The notes below the pieces were generated by a model. It was not told the DNA's origin. It made no database searches and was given only the letters and a program-made list of their open reading frames with translations. Positions 53,379 through 64,000 of a DNA stretch of 64,000 nt are shown here, piece by piece; the stretch's first letter is position 1, and every line of letters starts with the position of its first letter. The stretch is from Desulfobacteraceae bacterium. Its GTDB lineage: Bacteria > Desulfobacterota > Desulfobacteria > Desulfobacterales > JAABSP01. Location of the stretch: NCBI GenBank assembly GCA_011390345.1, contig JAABSP010000004.1, forward strand, positions 37,171 to 101,170, in the 5' to 3' direction. The translations under genes were made by a program, and so were the position numbers.

Positions 53379-55235
53379 ATGCACAAACTACTTGTCGATG
53401 AACCGGGCAAAAAGATGCTCCTTTTAGGCAACGAGGCCATTGCCCGGGGCGCGATCGAGGCCGGGGTCGCCTTTGCCTCCACCTATCCGGGAACCCCGTC
53501 TTCGGAAATCTCGCTCAATTTCTTTCAGATCGCACCCCAAAGCGATCTCTATTTCGAATACAGCACAAACGAGAAGGTGGCACTCGAAGTCGCGGCCGCC
53601 GCGGCCAACTCGGGCCTGCGCAGCATGTGCGTGATGAAGCATGTGGGGATGAATGTCGCGGCCGATGCGCTGATGACGCTGGCCTATGTGGGGGTCAAAG
53701 GGAGCCTGGTGATCCTCACCGCAGACGATCCCTTCATGTTCTCCAGCCAGAACGAACAGGACAACCGGTATTACGGAAAGCTCTCGGGGCTGCCGGTGCT
53801 GGAGCCATCCTCGGTGGAAGAGGCCAAAGAGATGGTCGGATATGCCTTTGATCTCTCCGAGGAGCTGGGAGAGCCGGTGATCTTCCGCACCACCACGAGG
53901 ATCAACCACTCCACCGAGATCGTCTCGTTCGGAGAGATCCGAAAGCCCGAAACCGGGGGGAAATTCGTCAAAGATCCCTTAAACTATGTCACTGTGCCTG
54001 CGGTCTCCCGAAAGCTCCATGTCCGGCTGCTGGAGAACCAGAAGAGGGCCGGCCAGATCGCGGAAAAATCCCCCTGGAACTTCATCAACGGAGAGAAGAG
54101 CGCGTCCTGGGGCATTATCTGCAACGGCGTCAGCTTCGGCTATGTGTCGGATGCGGTGATGGATCTCGACATCGAAGAGAAGGTCAAGATCCTCCGCATC
54201 GGCTTTTCCCATCCCATGCCCAAGGCGCTGGTTCAGGATTTTCTGAAGGGGTGCGACCGGGTTCTGGTGGCAGAGGAAGGAGAGCCCTATATGGAGGAAG
54301 CGGTCAAGGCCGCGGCCCAGGAGGCGGGGATGACGCTTCCCATCTCGGGTAAAGGGGAGGAATACTTCTCCCGCCTTTCCGAATTCAATCCGTCGCTGGT
54401 GCGGCAGGTGGTTGCAACTTTCTTCGGGGTCGAGATCGAAAAGCCGGAACCGCTGGATCTTTCAGATGTTCCGGAAATCCCCCAGCGGCCCCCCAACCTG
54501 TGCGCGGGATGCTCACACCGGGCCACCTTCTATGCGGTGAAGACGGCAGCAGAGGGAATGGATACGGTCTATCCCACAGATATCGGCTGCTACACGCTCG
54601 GCTTCCTTCCTCCCCTCTCCATGGGCGACTTTCTCATCTGCATGGGCTCTTCCACGGGATCGGCCGGCGGATTTGCCGTGGCCACGAAGCAGAAGGTCAT
54701 CTCCTTTATCGGAGACTCCACCTTCTTCCACTCCGGGATTCCGGGCCTGGTGAACGCAGTCTTCAACAACCACGATTTCACCCTGGTGATCTTAGACAAC
54801 GGCACCACCGCGATGACGGGCCACCAGCCCCATCCGGGCGTGGACATGAAGGCCATGAATTTCGAAGGGTACGGACAGGTCTCGATCGAAGCCGTGGTCA
54901 AGGCGCTCGGGGTGGGCCATGTGACGACCATCAAGCCCTACAATGTGAAGAAGAGCATCGAGGCCGTCAAGGAGGCGATCGCGTTTCCCGGCGTCTCGGT
55001 GGTGATTTCCAAAGAGCCCTGCGTCCTTTTTGCAAAGGGACTGGGCAAGAAGAGGGGCAAACCCTTTACCGTGACTTCAAAGTGCAAAAATCACAGGGAC
55101 TGTATCAATGCCCTCGGATGTCCCGCCTTTTACACGGAGGGCGATGCAGTGAAGATCGACCCGGATGCCTGCACCGGATGCTCGGTCTGCGCCCAGATCT
55201 GTCCCGAACACGCGATATCGCCGGTTAAGGAGTAG
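53379..55235 (+). CDS. iorA: Indolepyruvate ferredoxin oxidoreductase, alpha subunit
   Basis: 618 residues. N-terminal pyrimidine-binding domain (GAIEAGVAFASTYPGTPSSEI), TPP-binding domain (DIGCYTLGFLPP, GDSTFFHSGIPGLVNAVFNN) and a C-terminal 2[4Fe-4S] ferredoxin (CKNHRDCINALGCPAF, CTGCSVCAQICP). It converts aryl pyruvates from Trp, Phe and Tyr to aryl-acetyl-CoA, reducing ferredoxin. It is followed nine bases later by iorB. The enzyme is cytoplasmic and oxygen-sensitive. Confidence 0.95.
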   Translation: MHKLLVDEPGKKMLLLGNEAIARGAIEAGVAFASTYPGTPSSEISLNFFQIAPQSDLYFEYSTNEKVALEVAAAAANSGLRSMCVMKHVGMNVAADALMTLAYVGVKGSLVILTADDPFMFSSQNEQDNRYYGKLSGLPVLEPSSVEEAKEMVGYAFDLSEELGEPVIFRTTTRINHSTEIVSFGEIRKPETGGKFVKDPLNYVTVPAVSRKLHVRLLENQKRAGQIAEKSPWNFINGEKSASWGIICNGVSFGYVSDAVMDLDIEEKVKILRIGFSHPMPKALVQDFLKGCDRVLVAEEGEPYMEEAVKAAAQEAGMTLPISGKGEEYFSRLSEFNPSLVRQVVATFFGVEIEKPEPLDLSDVPEIPQRPPNLCAGCSHRATFYAVKTAAEGMDTVYPTDIGCYTLGFLPPLSMGDFLICMGSSTGSAGGFAVATKQKVISFIGDSTFFHSGIPGLVNAVFNNHDFTLVILDNGTTAMTGHQPHPGVDMKAMNFEGYGQVSIEAVVKALGVGHVTTIKPYNVKKSIEAVKEAIAFPGVSVVISKEPCVLFAKGLGKKRGKPFTVTSKCKNHRDCINALGCPAFYTEGDAVKIDPDACTGCSVCAQICPEHAISPVKE

Positions 55236-55244
55236 AATAAGCAG

Positions 55245-55844
55245 ATGAGTACAGATATAACAAGACTGATAATCGTTGCAGTGGGCGGACAGGGAAATCT
55301 GCTGACGTCTCGTGTGATCGGCGAGGCCGCGCTCATGGCCGACGTTCCGATCCGGATGAGCGAGATCCACGGCATGGCCCAGCGGGGCGGCGTGGTGGAA
55401 TCCGCGCTGGTCTTCGGAGACGCGAAGAGTTCCATCATCGCAGACGGCGAAGCCGATCTCCTGGTGGGATTCGAGCCCTCCGAGACCCTTCGGGCCTTGA
55501 ACAAGTGCAGCAGCAAAACCGAGGTGATCACCAACACCGCGCCCACACCGCCCTTTACCGTGGCCATAGGCCGGGGAACCTATCCGGATCTGGAGGCCGC
55601 AAAAGCTCTGATTCGGAAAAAGACTGCAAAGCTCATCGCATTTGATGCGGCAAAGCTGGCCCGGGAGGCCGGAAACATCATGTCGGTCAACATGGTCCTG
55701 CTGGGCGCTGTGATGCAGACCCGAAAGCTCCCCCTGACAACCGAAGCGGTGCGGGAGGCGATCCGGACCCGGACCAAGGCATCGTTTGTGGAGACCAATC
55801 TCAAGGCGTTCCAACTGGGTTATGATGCGGCGGCGAATGCTTAG
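55245..55844 (+). CDS. iorB: Indolepyruvate ferredoxin oxidoreductase, beta subunit
   Basis: 199 residues. The gamma-type oxidoreductase fold: IIVAVGGQGNLLTSRVIGEAAL, VRMSEIHGMAQRGGVVES and VNMVLLGAVMQTRKLPL. It is the partner of iorA. Its stop codon is the first of a run of 14-bp repeats. Confidence 0.94.
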   Translation: MSTDITRLIIVAVGGQGNLLTSRVIGEAALMADVPIRMSEIHGMAQRGGVVESALVFGDAKSSIIADGEADLLVGFEPSETLRALNKCSSKTEVITNTAPTPPFTVAIGRGTYPDLEAAKALIRKKTAKLIAFDAAKLAREAGNIMSVNMVLLGAVMQTRKLPLTTEAVREAIRTRTKASFVETNLKAFQLGYDAAANA

Positions 55845-55895
55845 TGGATGGTGCTTAGTGGATGGTGATTAGTGGATGGTGAATCGTGGCTGGTG
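55840..55895. repeat. Four 14-bp tandem units on the iorB stop codon
   Basis: CTTAGTGGATGGTG twice, ATTAGTGGATGGTG and AATCGTGGCTGGTG follow one another. The first unit contains the iorB stop TAG and the array reaches to 14 bp before the K+ channel start. Confidence 0.95.
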
Positions 55896-55909
55896 GATAG
55901 ACAGGGGTC

Positions 55910-56917
55910 ATGAACCTCCGGCAGAAGTTCTATCAGGTGATAGGGTCGATCTTTCTGGTCTTTATGGCCGGGAGCATCGGGTATTATCTGCTCTTTTTAG
56001 GAAAATACCCCTTTATCGACTGCATGTACATGACGGTGATCTCGCTGACCAGCGTCGGATACGGCGAAGTGATCCAGGTCTCCGGCAATGTGTGGGCACA
56101 GATCTTCACCATGACCCTGATCATCTTCGGCATGGGGATCATCCTCTACGGCATCAGTACTCTGGCCGCACTGATGATCGAAGGGGAGATCTCAGGAGTA
56201 TTGAGAAGGCGGAGTATGGAAAAGCGGATAAGTCGGCTGAAGAACCATTACATCGTCTGCGGGGGCGGCGAGACGGGCCGCCCCCTCATCGACGAGCTGA
56301 TGAAGAACGGGGAGAAGGTGGTGCTCATCGAACATGACGAGGATCGCCTTCACGCATGCTCTGCGTTCGAGGAGATCCTCTACATCAAGGGGGATGCCAC
56401 GGATGACAACAATCTGGTGGCCGCGGGCATCGACCGGGCCGCCGGCCTGATCATCTGCCTGCCGTCGGACAAGGACAACCTCTATGTGACCATGACCGCG
56501 CGGATGCTCAACAGCGATGTCCGGATCATCAGCCGGATGATCGACCCGAAGATCGAGGCAAAGCTGTTGAAGGCAGGCGCGAACAAGGTGGTCTCTCCCA
56601 ACATCATCGGCGCGCTCCGGATGGCCTCGGAGATCATCCGGCCCACGGTGGTCGATTTTCTTGACAGCATGCTGAGAAGCCGCCAGGGGACCCTGCGGAT
56701 CAACGAGGTCGATATCACCAAAGGCTCGGAGATGGATGGTAAAAGAATCGCCGAATCAGGCATCCGGGACCGGTTTGATCTGCTGGTGCTCGGCTCCAGA
56801 CCACGAAACGGCGATATTGAATTCAACCCGCCGGCAACCAAGACTCTTCAGTCCGGAATGGCGCTGATCGTCATGGGCGAGGTGGAAAACATTCGACGGG
56901 CGCGGGAGGTTTTCTGA
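55910..56917 (+). CDS. Two-helix potassium channel with RCK (TrkA) domain
   Basis: 335 residues, like MthK. Two membrane helices flank the pore loop with filter TSVGYGEV (residue 47 on). RCK N-domain (YIVCGGGETGRPLIDELMKNGEKVVLIEHD; KGDATDDNNLVAAGI) and C-domain (EVDITKGSEMDGKRIAESGI) follow. It is a ligand-gated K+ channel at the inner membrane. The stop overlaps the next start (TGATG), so a three-gene operon is likely. Confidence 0.92.
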   Translation: MNLRQKFYQVIGSIFLVFMAGSIGYYLLFLGKYPFIDCMYMTVISLTSVGYGEVIQVSGNVWAQIFTMTLIIFGMGIILYGISTLAALMIEGEISGVLRRRSMEKRISRLKNHYIVCGGGETGRPLIDELMKNGEKVVLIEHDEDRLHACSAFEEILYIKGDATDDNNLVAAGIDRAAGLIICLPSDKDNLYVTMTARMLNSDVRIISRMIDPKIEAKLLKAGANKVVSPNIIGALRMASEIIRPTVVDFLDSMLRSRQGTLRINEVDITKGSEMDGKRIAESGIRDRFDLLVLGSRPRNGDIEFNPPATKTLQSGMALIVMGEVENIRRAREVF

Positions 56918-57435
56918 TGAAAAAAATCCTGAAGATAACCCTTTTTTTTCTGGCGATGGGGATTGCCGCATTGGGATTTGCGGAGAAGACCCTCTATGTC
57001 TCTTCATCCGGCGCTGCACTGAAGGCCGACCGGTCCGCATCCGCGGACACAATCGCGGAACTCTCCTCCGGAACCCTCCTCATGGTTCTCGATTTTCAGG
57101 ATAGATGGTACAAGGTCTCGACCCCGGACGAGAAGATCGGCTGGATCTACCGGGGAAAGGTTTCCGAGACCCCGCCCGGAGAGGAGATGCCTTCAACCGA
57201 TGATCTGTTGGGGGATCTCGGCGACAGCGGCATTCTTCTTGCCGCGGCCGATACCTCCAGAAGCATCCGGGGGAAAAAACAGGAGGATGGAGAGGATGGA
57301 TCTGTTTCTCAGGAGCGCCTTCCCGAATCCGAAAAAGCGTTTCTGAATGCCCTCAACCGGATACTGGAATTTTATACCAGTGATGCAGAGGTGGCAGCAT
57401 TTCTAAAAGAAGGAAAAATCGGGGAGTATCGATAA
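56917..57435 (+). CDS. Exported SH3-domain protein
   Basis: 172 residues with a signal peptide (MKKILKITLFFLAMGIAALGFA). A bacterial SH3 domain (residues about 22-85; LYVSSSGAALKADRSASADTIAELSSGTLLMVLDFQDRWYKVSTPDEKIGWIYRGKV) is followed by a disordered charged segment and a short helix. Such domains bind peptidoglycan or metal. It overlaps the neighbours by one base on each side (TGATG and TAATG). Confidence 0.82.
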   Translation: MKKILKITLFFLAMGIAALGFAEKTLYVSSSGAALKADRSASADTIAELSSGTLLMVLDFQDRWYKVSTPDEKIGWIYRGKVSETPPGEEMPSTDDLLGDLGDSGILLAAADTSRSIRGKKQEDGEDGSVSQERLPESEKAFLNALNRILEFYTSDAEVAAFLKEGKIGEYR

Positions 57436-58211
57436 TGGGATATTGCAAATACCGCCCTTTTCTGGCTGCAGCAGCATTCTTCGGAATCCTTTCTCTTTTG
57501 TTTCCGGCGAAACCGGCCATAGGGATGCGCCTTGACAAAGGGACCCAGGCGATCATCGGAGACCGGCTCGCGCTGAAGGGATTTGAACGGCTGGGGTTTC
57601 CGGTTGCCGATGAAGTGGTGCAGAAATATGTCAACCTGGTGGGAACCGCAGTGGCCAGAGAGATCGGGGCACAGGATCAACCCCTCTATTTTGCGGTGAT
57701 CGAGACAACCGTACCGGCCGCATTCGCCTGCCCCGGCGGCGTGATCCTTGTCGGCTCCGCCCTCTTTCTTCTGATGGAGGATGAAGCAGAACTTGCTTCT
57801 GTACTGGCGCATGAGATCGCCAATGTTCGGGAAAATCATCTGTTTCGCTCTCTGGACAGCGCAGAGCAGGCTAAGATCAGCACCTTCAACGGATTGATCG
57901 AGGCCCTGGCCGGAATTCTCTATGAGAAGGGACTCAAAACTCAATTTCTGTTCACTGCTGACAGGGCAGCGATGATGGCCGCGTACCGAACCGGGTATGA
58001 TCCCGGGGGACTGATTCGGCTTCTGGAAAGGCTCGCTTCCGTGGCTGACAAGACAAAACAGCGCCGCGCATGGATGTCGGATGGATCCCTTCTGACTGAG
58101 CGAATCCGGCAGGCGCAGCATCAGCTCTCCCAATTGCAAAATACCTCTGAAATGGCGCGGGTTCAGGACAGATTTCAGCGATATCGGAGCCAATTGATGT
58201 CCGGCCATTAG
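57435..58211 (+). CDS. M48-family peptidase homologue lacking zinc ligands
   Basis: 258 residues with a signal peptide. The M48 fold is clear: VNLVGTAVAREIGAQDQPLYFAVIET, PAAFACPGGVILVGSALFLLMEDEAELASVLAHEI, and TADRAAMMAAYRTGYDPGGLI. In the HExxH site the second His is replaced by Asn130 (H126-E-I-A-N130), and the expected third ligand Glu, seen as EADR in relatives, is Thr174 (TADR). It is therefore probably a catalytically dead member, perhaps a chaperone or binding protein like the non-catalytic part of BepA. It overlaps the SH3 gene by one base. Confidence 0.82.
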   Translation: MGYCKYRPFLAAAAFFGILSLLFPAKPAIGMRLDKGTQAIIGDRLALKGFERLGFPVADEVVQKYVNLVGTAVAREIGAQDQPLYFAVIETTVPAAFACPGGVILVGSALFLLMEDEAELASVLAHEIANVRENHLFRSLDSAEQAKISTFNGLIEALAGILYEKGLKTQFLFTADRAAMMAAYRTGYDPGGLIRLLERLASVADKTKQRRAWMSDGSLLTERIRQAQHQLSQLQNTSEMARVQDRFQRYRSQLMSGH

Positions 58212-58363
58212 CCTTTCTTTTCTGTATCATCCCTGTCAGCCGCTCTGCCTGATTCCGCTTCAACCGCTATCTTTTCTTCTTTTTCGGCCTTGCATTTAAG
58301 CCCCACTTCATTTACGCTATCCGGTTAACGAAAACTTATTTTTGACCCTGAAGAGGAGATGCA

Positions 58364-61560
<3,197 letters not shown>

Positions 61561-61564
<4 letters not shown>

Positions 61565-61824
61565 TCACGGATCATACAGCCCGTTTTTTTAAAGGAAAAG
61601 AGCAACCCTATCATCCGAATCCGGGGGGCGGTTTTGCACGGGATAGCTGATATAAAACCGTCTCCCATTTCCAAGTACGCCCCAAAAGATAGCCGGTTTC
61701 CTTCGGCTTCTTCTTCCCCGGGAGTCGGAAGAATTTCTTCTCCTGTCCGCTGATCCAGCCAGCCTTTCATCTCGCCGCTGACAAGCTGGAAACGGTAAAA
61801 CAGCTTTCCAAAATTTTCAAACAT
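61561..61824 (-). CDS. Hypothetical protein, last gene of the right-edge cluster
   Basis: 87 residues from the ATG at 61824, which overlaps the upstream stop by eight bases; a TTG at 61839 is a longer option. No family recognised. The segment FQLVSGEMKGWLDQRTGEEILP suggests a small beta domain. It overlaps the carB end in convergent orientation. Position and overlap support it as a coding gene, but weakly. Confidence 0.45.
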
Positions 61825-62143
61825 CAGACGGACGGACAATGGCTTCTACGATGGTGCAAGAGCCATCTTTCCGCTGTTTCCTTTGGCCGATGCGGGCTTG
61901 GCCCAACGGTTCCAGGCGGAAGGAAAAGCTCTCGTTTTCTGCAGACGTATGGCATGACGTGATGACCGCTTCTGAGCCATCCACGCCGCCGTGATATCGG
62001 CGGAGCGTCTCCCGCGCATCTTCGATCTCCGCTTTGATCCTCTCTTCCCGGCTCATGGGGGTTCTGTCGCGCTTCTCTTTCTCTTTGATCCTTGATTCTC
62101 TCATTAATTCCAATATTTTTTTTACGTCATCGAATTTGGGCAT
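61817..62143 (-). CDS. Hypothetical protein
   Basis: 108 residues with GGAGG before the ATG. A charged helical N-terminus (MPKFDDVKKILELMRESRIK, then EKEKRDRTPMSREERIKAEI) leads into a beta-like tail with three hydrophilic strands. I do not recognise it. It shares direction and near-overlap with its neighbours. Confidence 0.55.
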   Translation of the reverse strand: MPKFDDVKKILELMRESRIKEKEKRDRTPMSREERIKAEIEDARETLRRYHGGVDGSEAVITSCHTSAENESFSFRLEPLGQARIGQRKQRKDGSCTIVEAIVRPSDV

Positions 62144-62225
62144 GGCTCAACCCTCCTCTCATTTTCCAAGGCTTTGCTTTCAGTGGGGCACGCGGTCTCC
62201 TCTGTTTTCCAAAAAGGCTTTCCTG

Positions 62226-62552
62226 TTACATTCCGAGACAGGCCCCCACAACTGCCTCCAAAATCTCCACCAGCTCCGGGTCCATGTACCGGTACTCATC
62301 CGGGATCTCCAGGACATGGACCGTATTGCCATCCATCAGCCGGGGGAATGCCTTAATCAGCCTCTCCCTGTGCTTCTTCTCCATCACGAAGATCACATCG
62401 GCCGGCCGGATATCCCCCGGGCTCACCCTTCTTCGTGCCCGGGGGCTTGTGCCAGCGGAGCGGACATTCAGATCCGGATGCCTGCGCCAGACCGCTTCGG
62501 CTGTGGGGCTGCGCCACTGGTTGCGGCTGCAGATGAAGAGGAGGTTGGTCAT
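62226..62552 (-). CDS. Low-molecular-weight protein-tyrosine phosphatase family protein
   Basis: 108 residues. The P-loop CSRNQWRS matches the CX5R-S motif (Cys8, Arg14), and the C-terminal EIPDEYRYMDPELVEIL supplies a candidate general acid. It is shorter than classical Wzb-type enzymes (about 145). It starts 13 bp after the RhuM gene, probably in one operon. It could remove phosphate from tyrosine or arsenate-like substrates; the former is likelier. Confidence 0.8.
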   Translation of the reverse strand: MTNLLFICSRNQWRSPTAEAVWRRHPDLNVRSAGTSPRARRRVSPGDIRPADVIFVMEKKHRERLIKAFPRLMDGNTVHVLEIPDEYRYMDPELVEILEAVVGACLGM

Positions 62553-62565
62553 GGCGTCTGCGGCT

Positions 62566-63624
62566 TCATGTTCCGCCGTTCCCGCCCCCCTTCTTCTGTT
62601 CCGCCTCGATCCGCTTCAGTTCCTTTTCCGCCTCGATGAAGTGGCGCTCCGCCTCGGTCGGTTCCGCCAACCTTTTCATCCGGAATTTCTCGTACTCCTC
62701 ATGTGCCTTTTTCAGCGCGGCTTCATGGCTGATCTTTCCCGCGTGGGTCAGCAGCTCCTGTCCGGTCATGGTCAGGAATTGGTGCAGACGGTCGATCCAG
62801 TCGTTCATGGTCATGGGGTTTCGGTTCAGGGCCTGCAGCTCTGCAACTTCGAGATAGGCCGTCACCATCCGGTTCAAGAGGTTCAGTTCCTCTTCGCTCA
62901 GATAGTTCTTGGCGATCTCCACGTCCCTTTTGAGCAGCCGGTTTCCGGGATAGTTCGTGATCCCCATGTTGTGCCGCTCCGCATCGGCCCGGGCATAGAT
63001 CAGCTCGGCTGCGGTGTGGCCGTGTGCGGCCCAGTGCATCATGTTCTGCACCTGGGCGAAGAAACGTTTGGAGGCTTCGGATTTCGGATCGTAGTCGATG
63101 CTGGTGGCGTAGATGTCGAGCACCTTGCGCCAGAAGACCTTTTCCGATGATCGGATGTCCCGGATGCGGGCCAGCAGCTCCTCGAAATAGCGGCTGTTTC
63201 CGGCCTCTTTCAGGCGCTGGTCGTCCAGGGTGAAGCCCTTGATGATGTACTCCTTGAGGCGCTGGGTGGCCCAGATCCGGAATCGGGTGGCCACATGGGA
63301 GTGGACCCGGTAGCCCACGGAGATGATGGCGTCGAGATTGTAGAATTTCCGATTCCGTTCGACCTGGCGGGAGCCCTCGGTCCGAACTTGTAAGAATTCC
63401 TTACAAGTTGCCGTCTCCTCCAGTTCCCCCTCGGCATAGATGTTCTTCAGGTGCATGGTGATGTTCTGCGGCTTCACCTGAAACAGCGCCGCCATGTCGG
63501 CCTGGGTCAGCCAGACCGTTTCGTCCTGCAGTCGGACATCGAGCCGAATGCGGCCGTCTTCGGCTTGGTAGACCAGAATTTCGCCGCCGGGGGAGGTGGG
63601 CGTGTGCTTATCGTCTGTTGCCAT
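62566..63624 (-). CDS. RhuM (virulence-associated) family protein
   Basis: 352 residues from the ATG at 63624, with AAAGGA upstream. ETVWLTQADMAALFQVKPQNITMHLKNIYAEGEL is a DNA-binding-like N-terminus; AIISVGYRVHSHVATRFRIWATQRLKEYI, KRDVEIAKNYLSEEELNLLNRMVTAYLEVAE and DRLHQFL are family hallmarks. RhuM genes usually sit in restriction-modification or Fic-type defence islands. The first role proposed was in Salmonella virulence. Here it follows a likely restriction enzyme gene at 24 bp. Confidence 0.9.
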   Translation of the reverse strand: MATDDKHTPTSPGGEILVYQAEDGRIRLDVRLQDETVWLTQADMAALFQVKPQNITMHLKNIYAEGELEETATCKEFLQVRTEGSRQVERNRKFYNLDAIISVGYRVHSHVATRFRIWATQRLKEYIIKGFTLDDQRLKEAGNSRYFEELLARIRDIRSSEKVFWRKVLDIYATSIDYDPKSEASKRFFAQVQNMMHWAAHGHTAAELIYARADAERHNMGITNYPGNRLLKRDVEIAKNYLSEEELNLLNRMVTAYLEVAELQALNRNPMTMNDWIDRLHQFLTMTGQELLTHAGKISHEAALKKAHEEYEKFRMKRLAEPTEAERHFIEAEKELKRIEAEQKKGGGNGGT

Positions 63625-63647
63625 CAGATTCCTTTCCAAAAATCCTT

Positions 63648-64000
63648 TCAATCCACCGCATAAACCCCATCGATCTCCTTCATGATCCGATCCGTCTCGG
63701 CAAGCGCCACGATAATCTTCTGATAGTGCAGAATATCTTCAAAGGTGAGGGTTCTTCCGCTGCGATCCTTGAGCCATTTCTGGGCCGGCTGATACCCGCC
63801 GATGTAAAACACCCACGCGGTGAGGGGAATCCCTTCGAAATACTGATTGTCATTGATCCGGATGCGGCCCAGTTCCTTTTCCTCGTCGTAGAGTTCCCAG
63901 TCCTTTTTCGTGATTTTCCGTGTGACCTGGTTGCCCCCGTCCTTTGGATAGGCCGTGATGAACTGCTCCACCTTGGGGCTTTCCAGGAGATGGATCTGGC
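63648..64000 (-). CDS. C-terminus of a probable type ISP/Eco57I-like restriction-modification enzyme, truncated by the window edge
   Basis: Open to the right edge; 117 residues visible. The tail RIRINDNQYFEGIPLTAWVF, then YIGGYQPAQKWLKDRSGRTL and DILHYQKIIVAL, resembles the very end of large methyltransferase/restriction enzymes. Catalytic motifs would lie beyond the window. It is the first gene of the right-edge minus-strand cluster. Confidence 0.65.
   Translation of the reverse strand, partial: QIHLLESPKVEQFITAYPKDGGNQVTRKITKKDWELYDEEKELGRIRINDNQYFEGIPLTAWVFYIGGYQPAQKWLKDRSGRTLTFEDILHYQKIIVALAETDRIMKEIDGVYAVD

Overview
The window reads as chromosomal DNA of a strictly anaerobic, GC-rich Gram-negative bacterium, most likely a sulfate-reducing or syntrophic Desulfobacterota. 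This is inference from gene content: an HdrA/MvhD-type electron-transfer protein, a selenocysteine formate dehydrogenase, indolepyruvate:ferredoxin oxidoreductase, an acyl-CoA dehydrogenase/ETF module, a xanthine-dehydrogenase-family molybdoenzyme with a Tat signal, and lipoprotein and outer-envelope genes. Most of the window is ordinary housekeeping and energy metabolism. Accessory DNA lies mainly at 10-14 kb (a large two-partner-secretion exoprotein), 36.5-40.3 kb (gene fossils) and 61.6-64 kb (RhuM and restriction-modification edge).

Layout. 0-2 kb: 3' part of an HdrA-MvhD fusion, then a BrnT/BrnA-type toxin-antitoxin pair. 2.2-10.1 kb: amino-acid ABC binding protein and permease without an ATPase, two tandem NlpC/P60 lipoproteins, a ZraSR-like two-component pair and an M23 peptidase, together an envelope-stress theme. 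10.1-14.8 kb (minus): TpsA-like exoprotein and an NYN/cold-shock-like fusion. 15-20.7 kb: SpoIIAA-like, Dabb, GlnRS, DsbA-like, a lipoprotein, and the translationally coupled pair pyruvoyl arginine decarboxylase-agmatinase (arginine to putrescine). 20.8-27.9 kb (minus): tRNA-Pro, CPA2 antiporter with a TrkA/Usp regulator, hybrid histidine kinase, gamma carbonic anhydrase, RNase D. 28-35.3 kb (plus): ThrRS, VanZ-like, selenoprotein formate dehydrogenase, secreted beta-propeller protein. 35.5-43.7 kb (minus): rplM-rpsI, radical SAM/B12/TPR with uvsE, transposase fossil, and dapF-folK-YHS-transaldolase-pgsA-tRNA-Gly-tRNA-Cys. 43.9-48 kb: three-subunit molybdenum hydroxylase. 49.9-55.8 kb: acyl-CoA dehydrogenase-etfBA and iorAB. 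55.9-61.6 kb: K+ channel, SH3, M48-like pseudo-peptidase, carB. The right edge holds a low-molecular-weight phosphatase, RhuM and the end of a probable restriction-modification enzyme.

The most unexpected signal is not a gene. Short perfect or near-perfect tandem duplications of 13-18 bp recur across the window, and most sit exactly at gene junctions: on stop codons, on C-terminal codons, or on a Shine-Dalgarno region. They range from two copies (hybrid kinase stop, RNase D 3' side, thrS ribosome-binding site, etfB end) through three to four (xanthine-dehydrogenase large subunit end, iorB stop, NYN upstream region) to a ten-copy 18-bp array after the YHS gene. Other items worth a second look are the M48-like protein that has lost two zinc ligands, three gene fossils, the 1.2-kb internal duplication of the exoprotein, and an 18-bp perfect inverted repeat before iorA.
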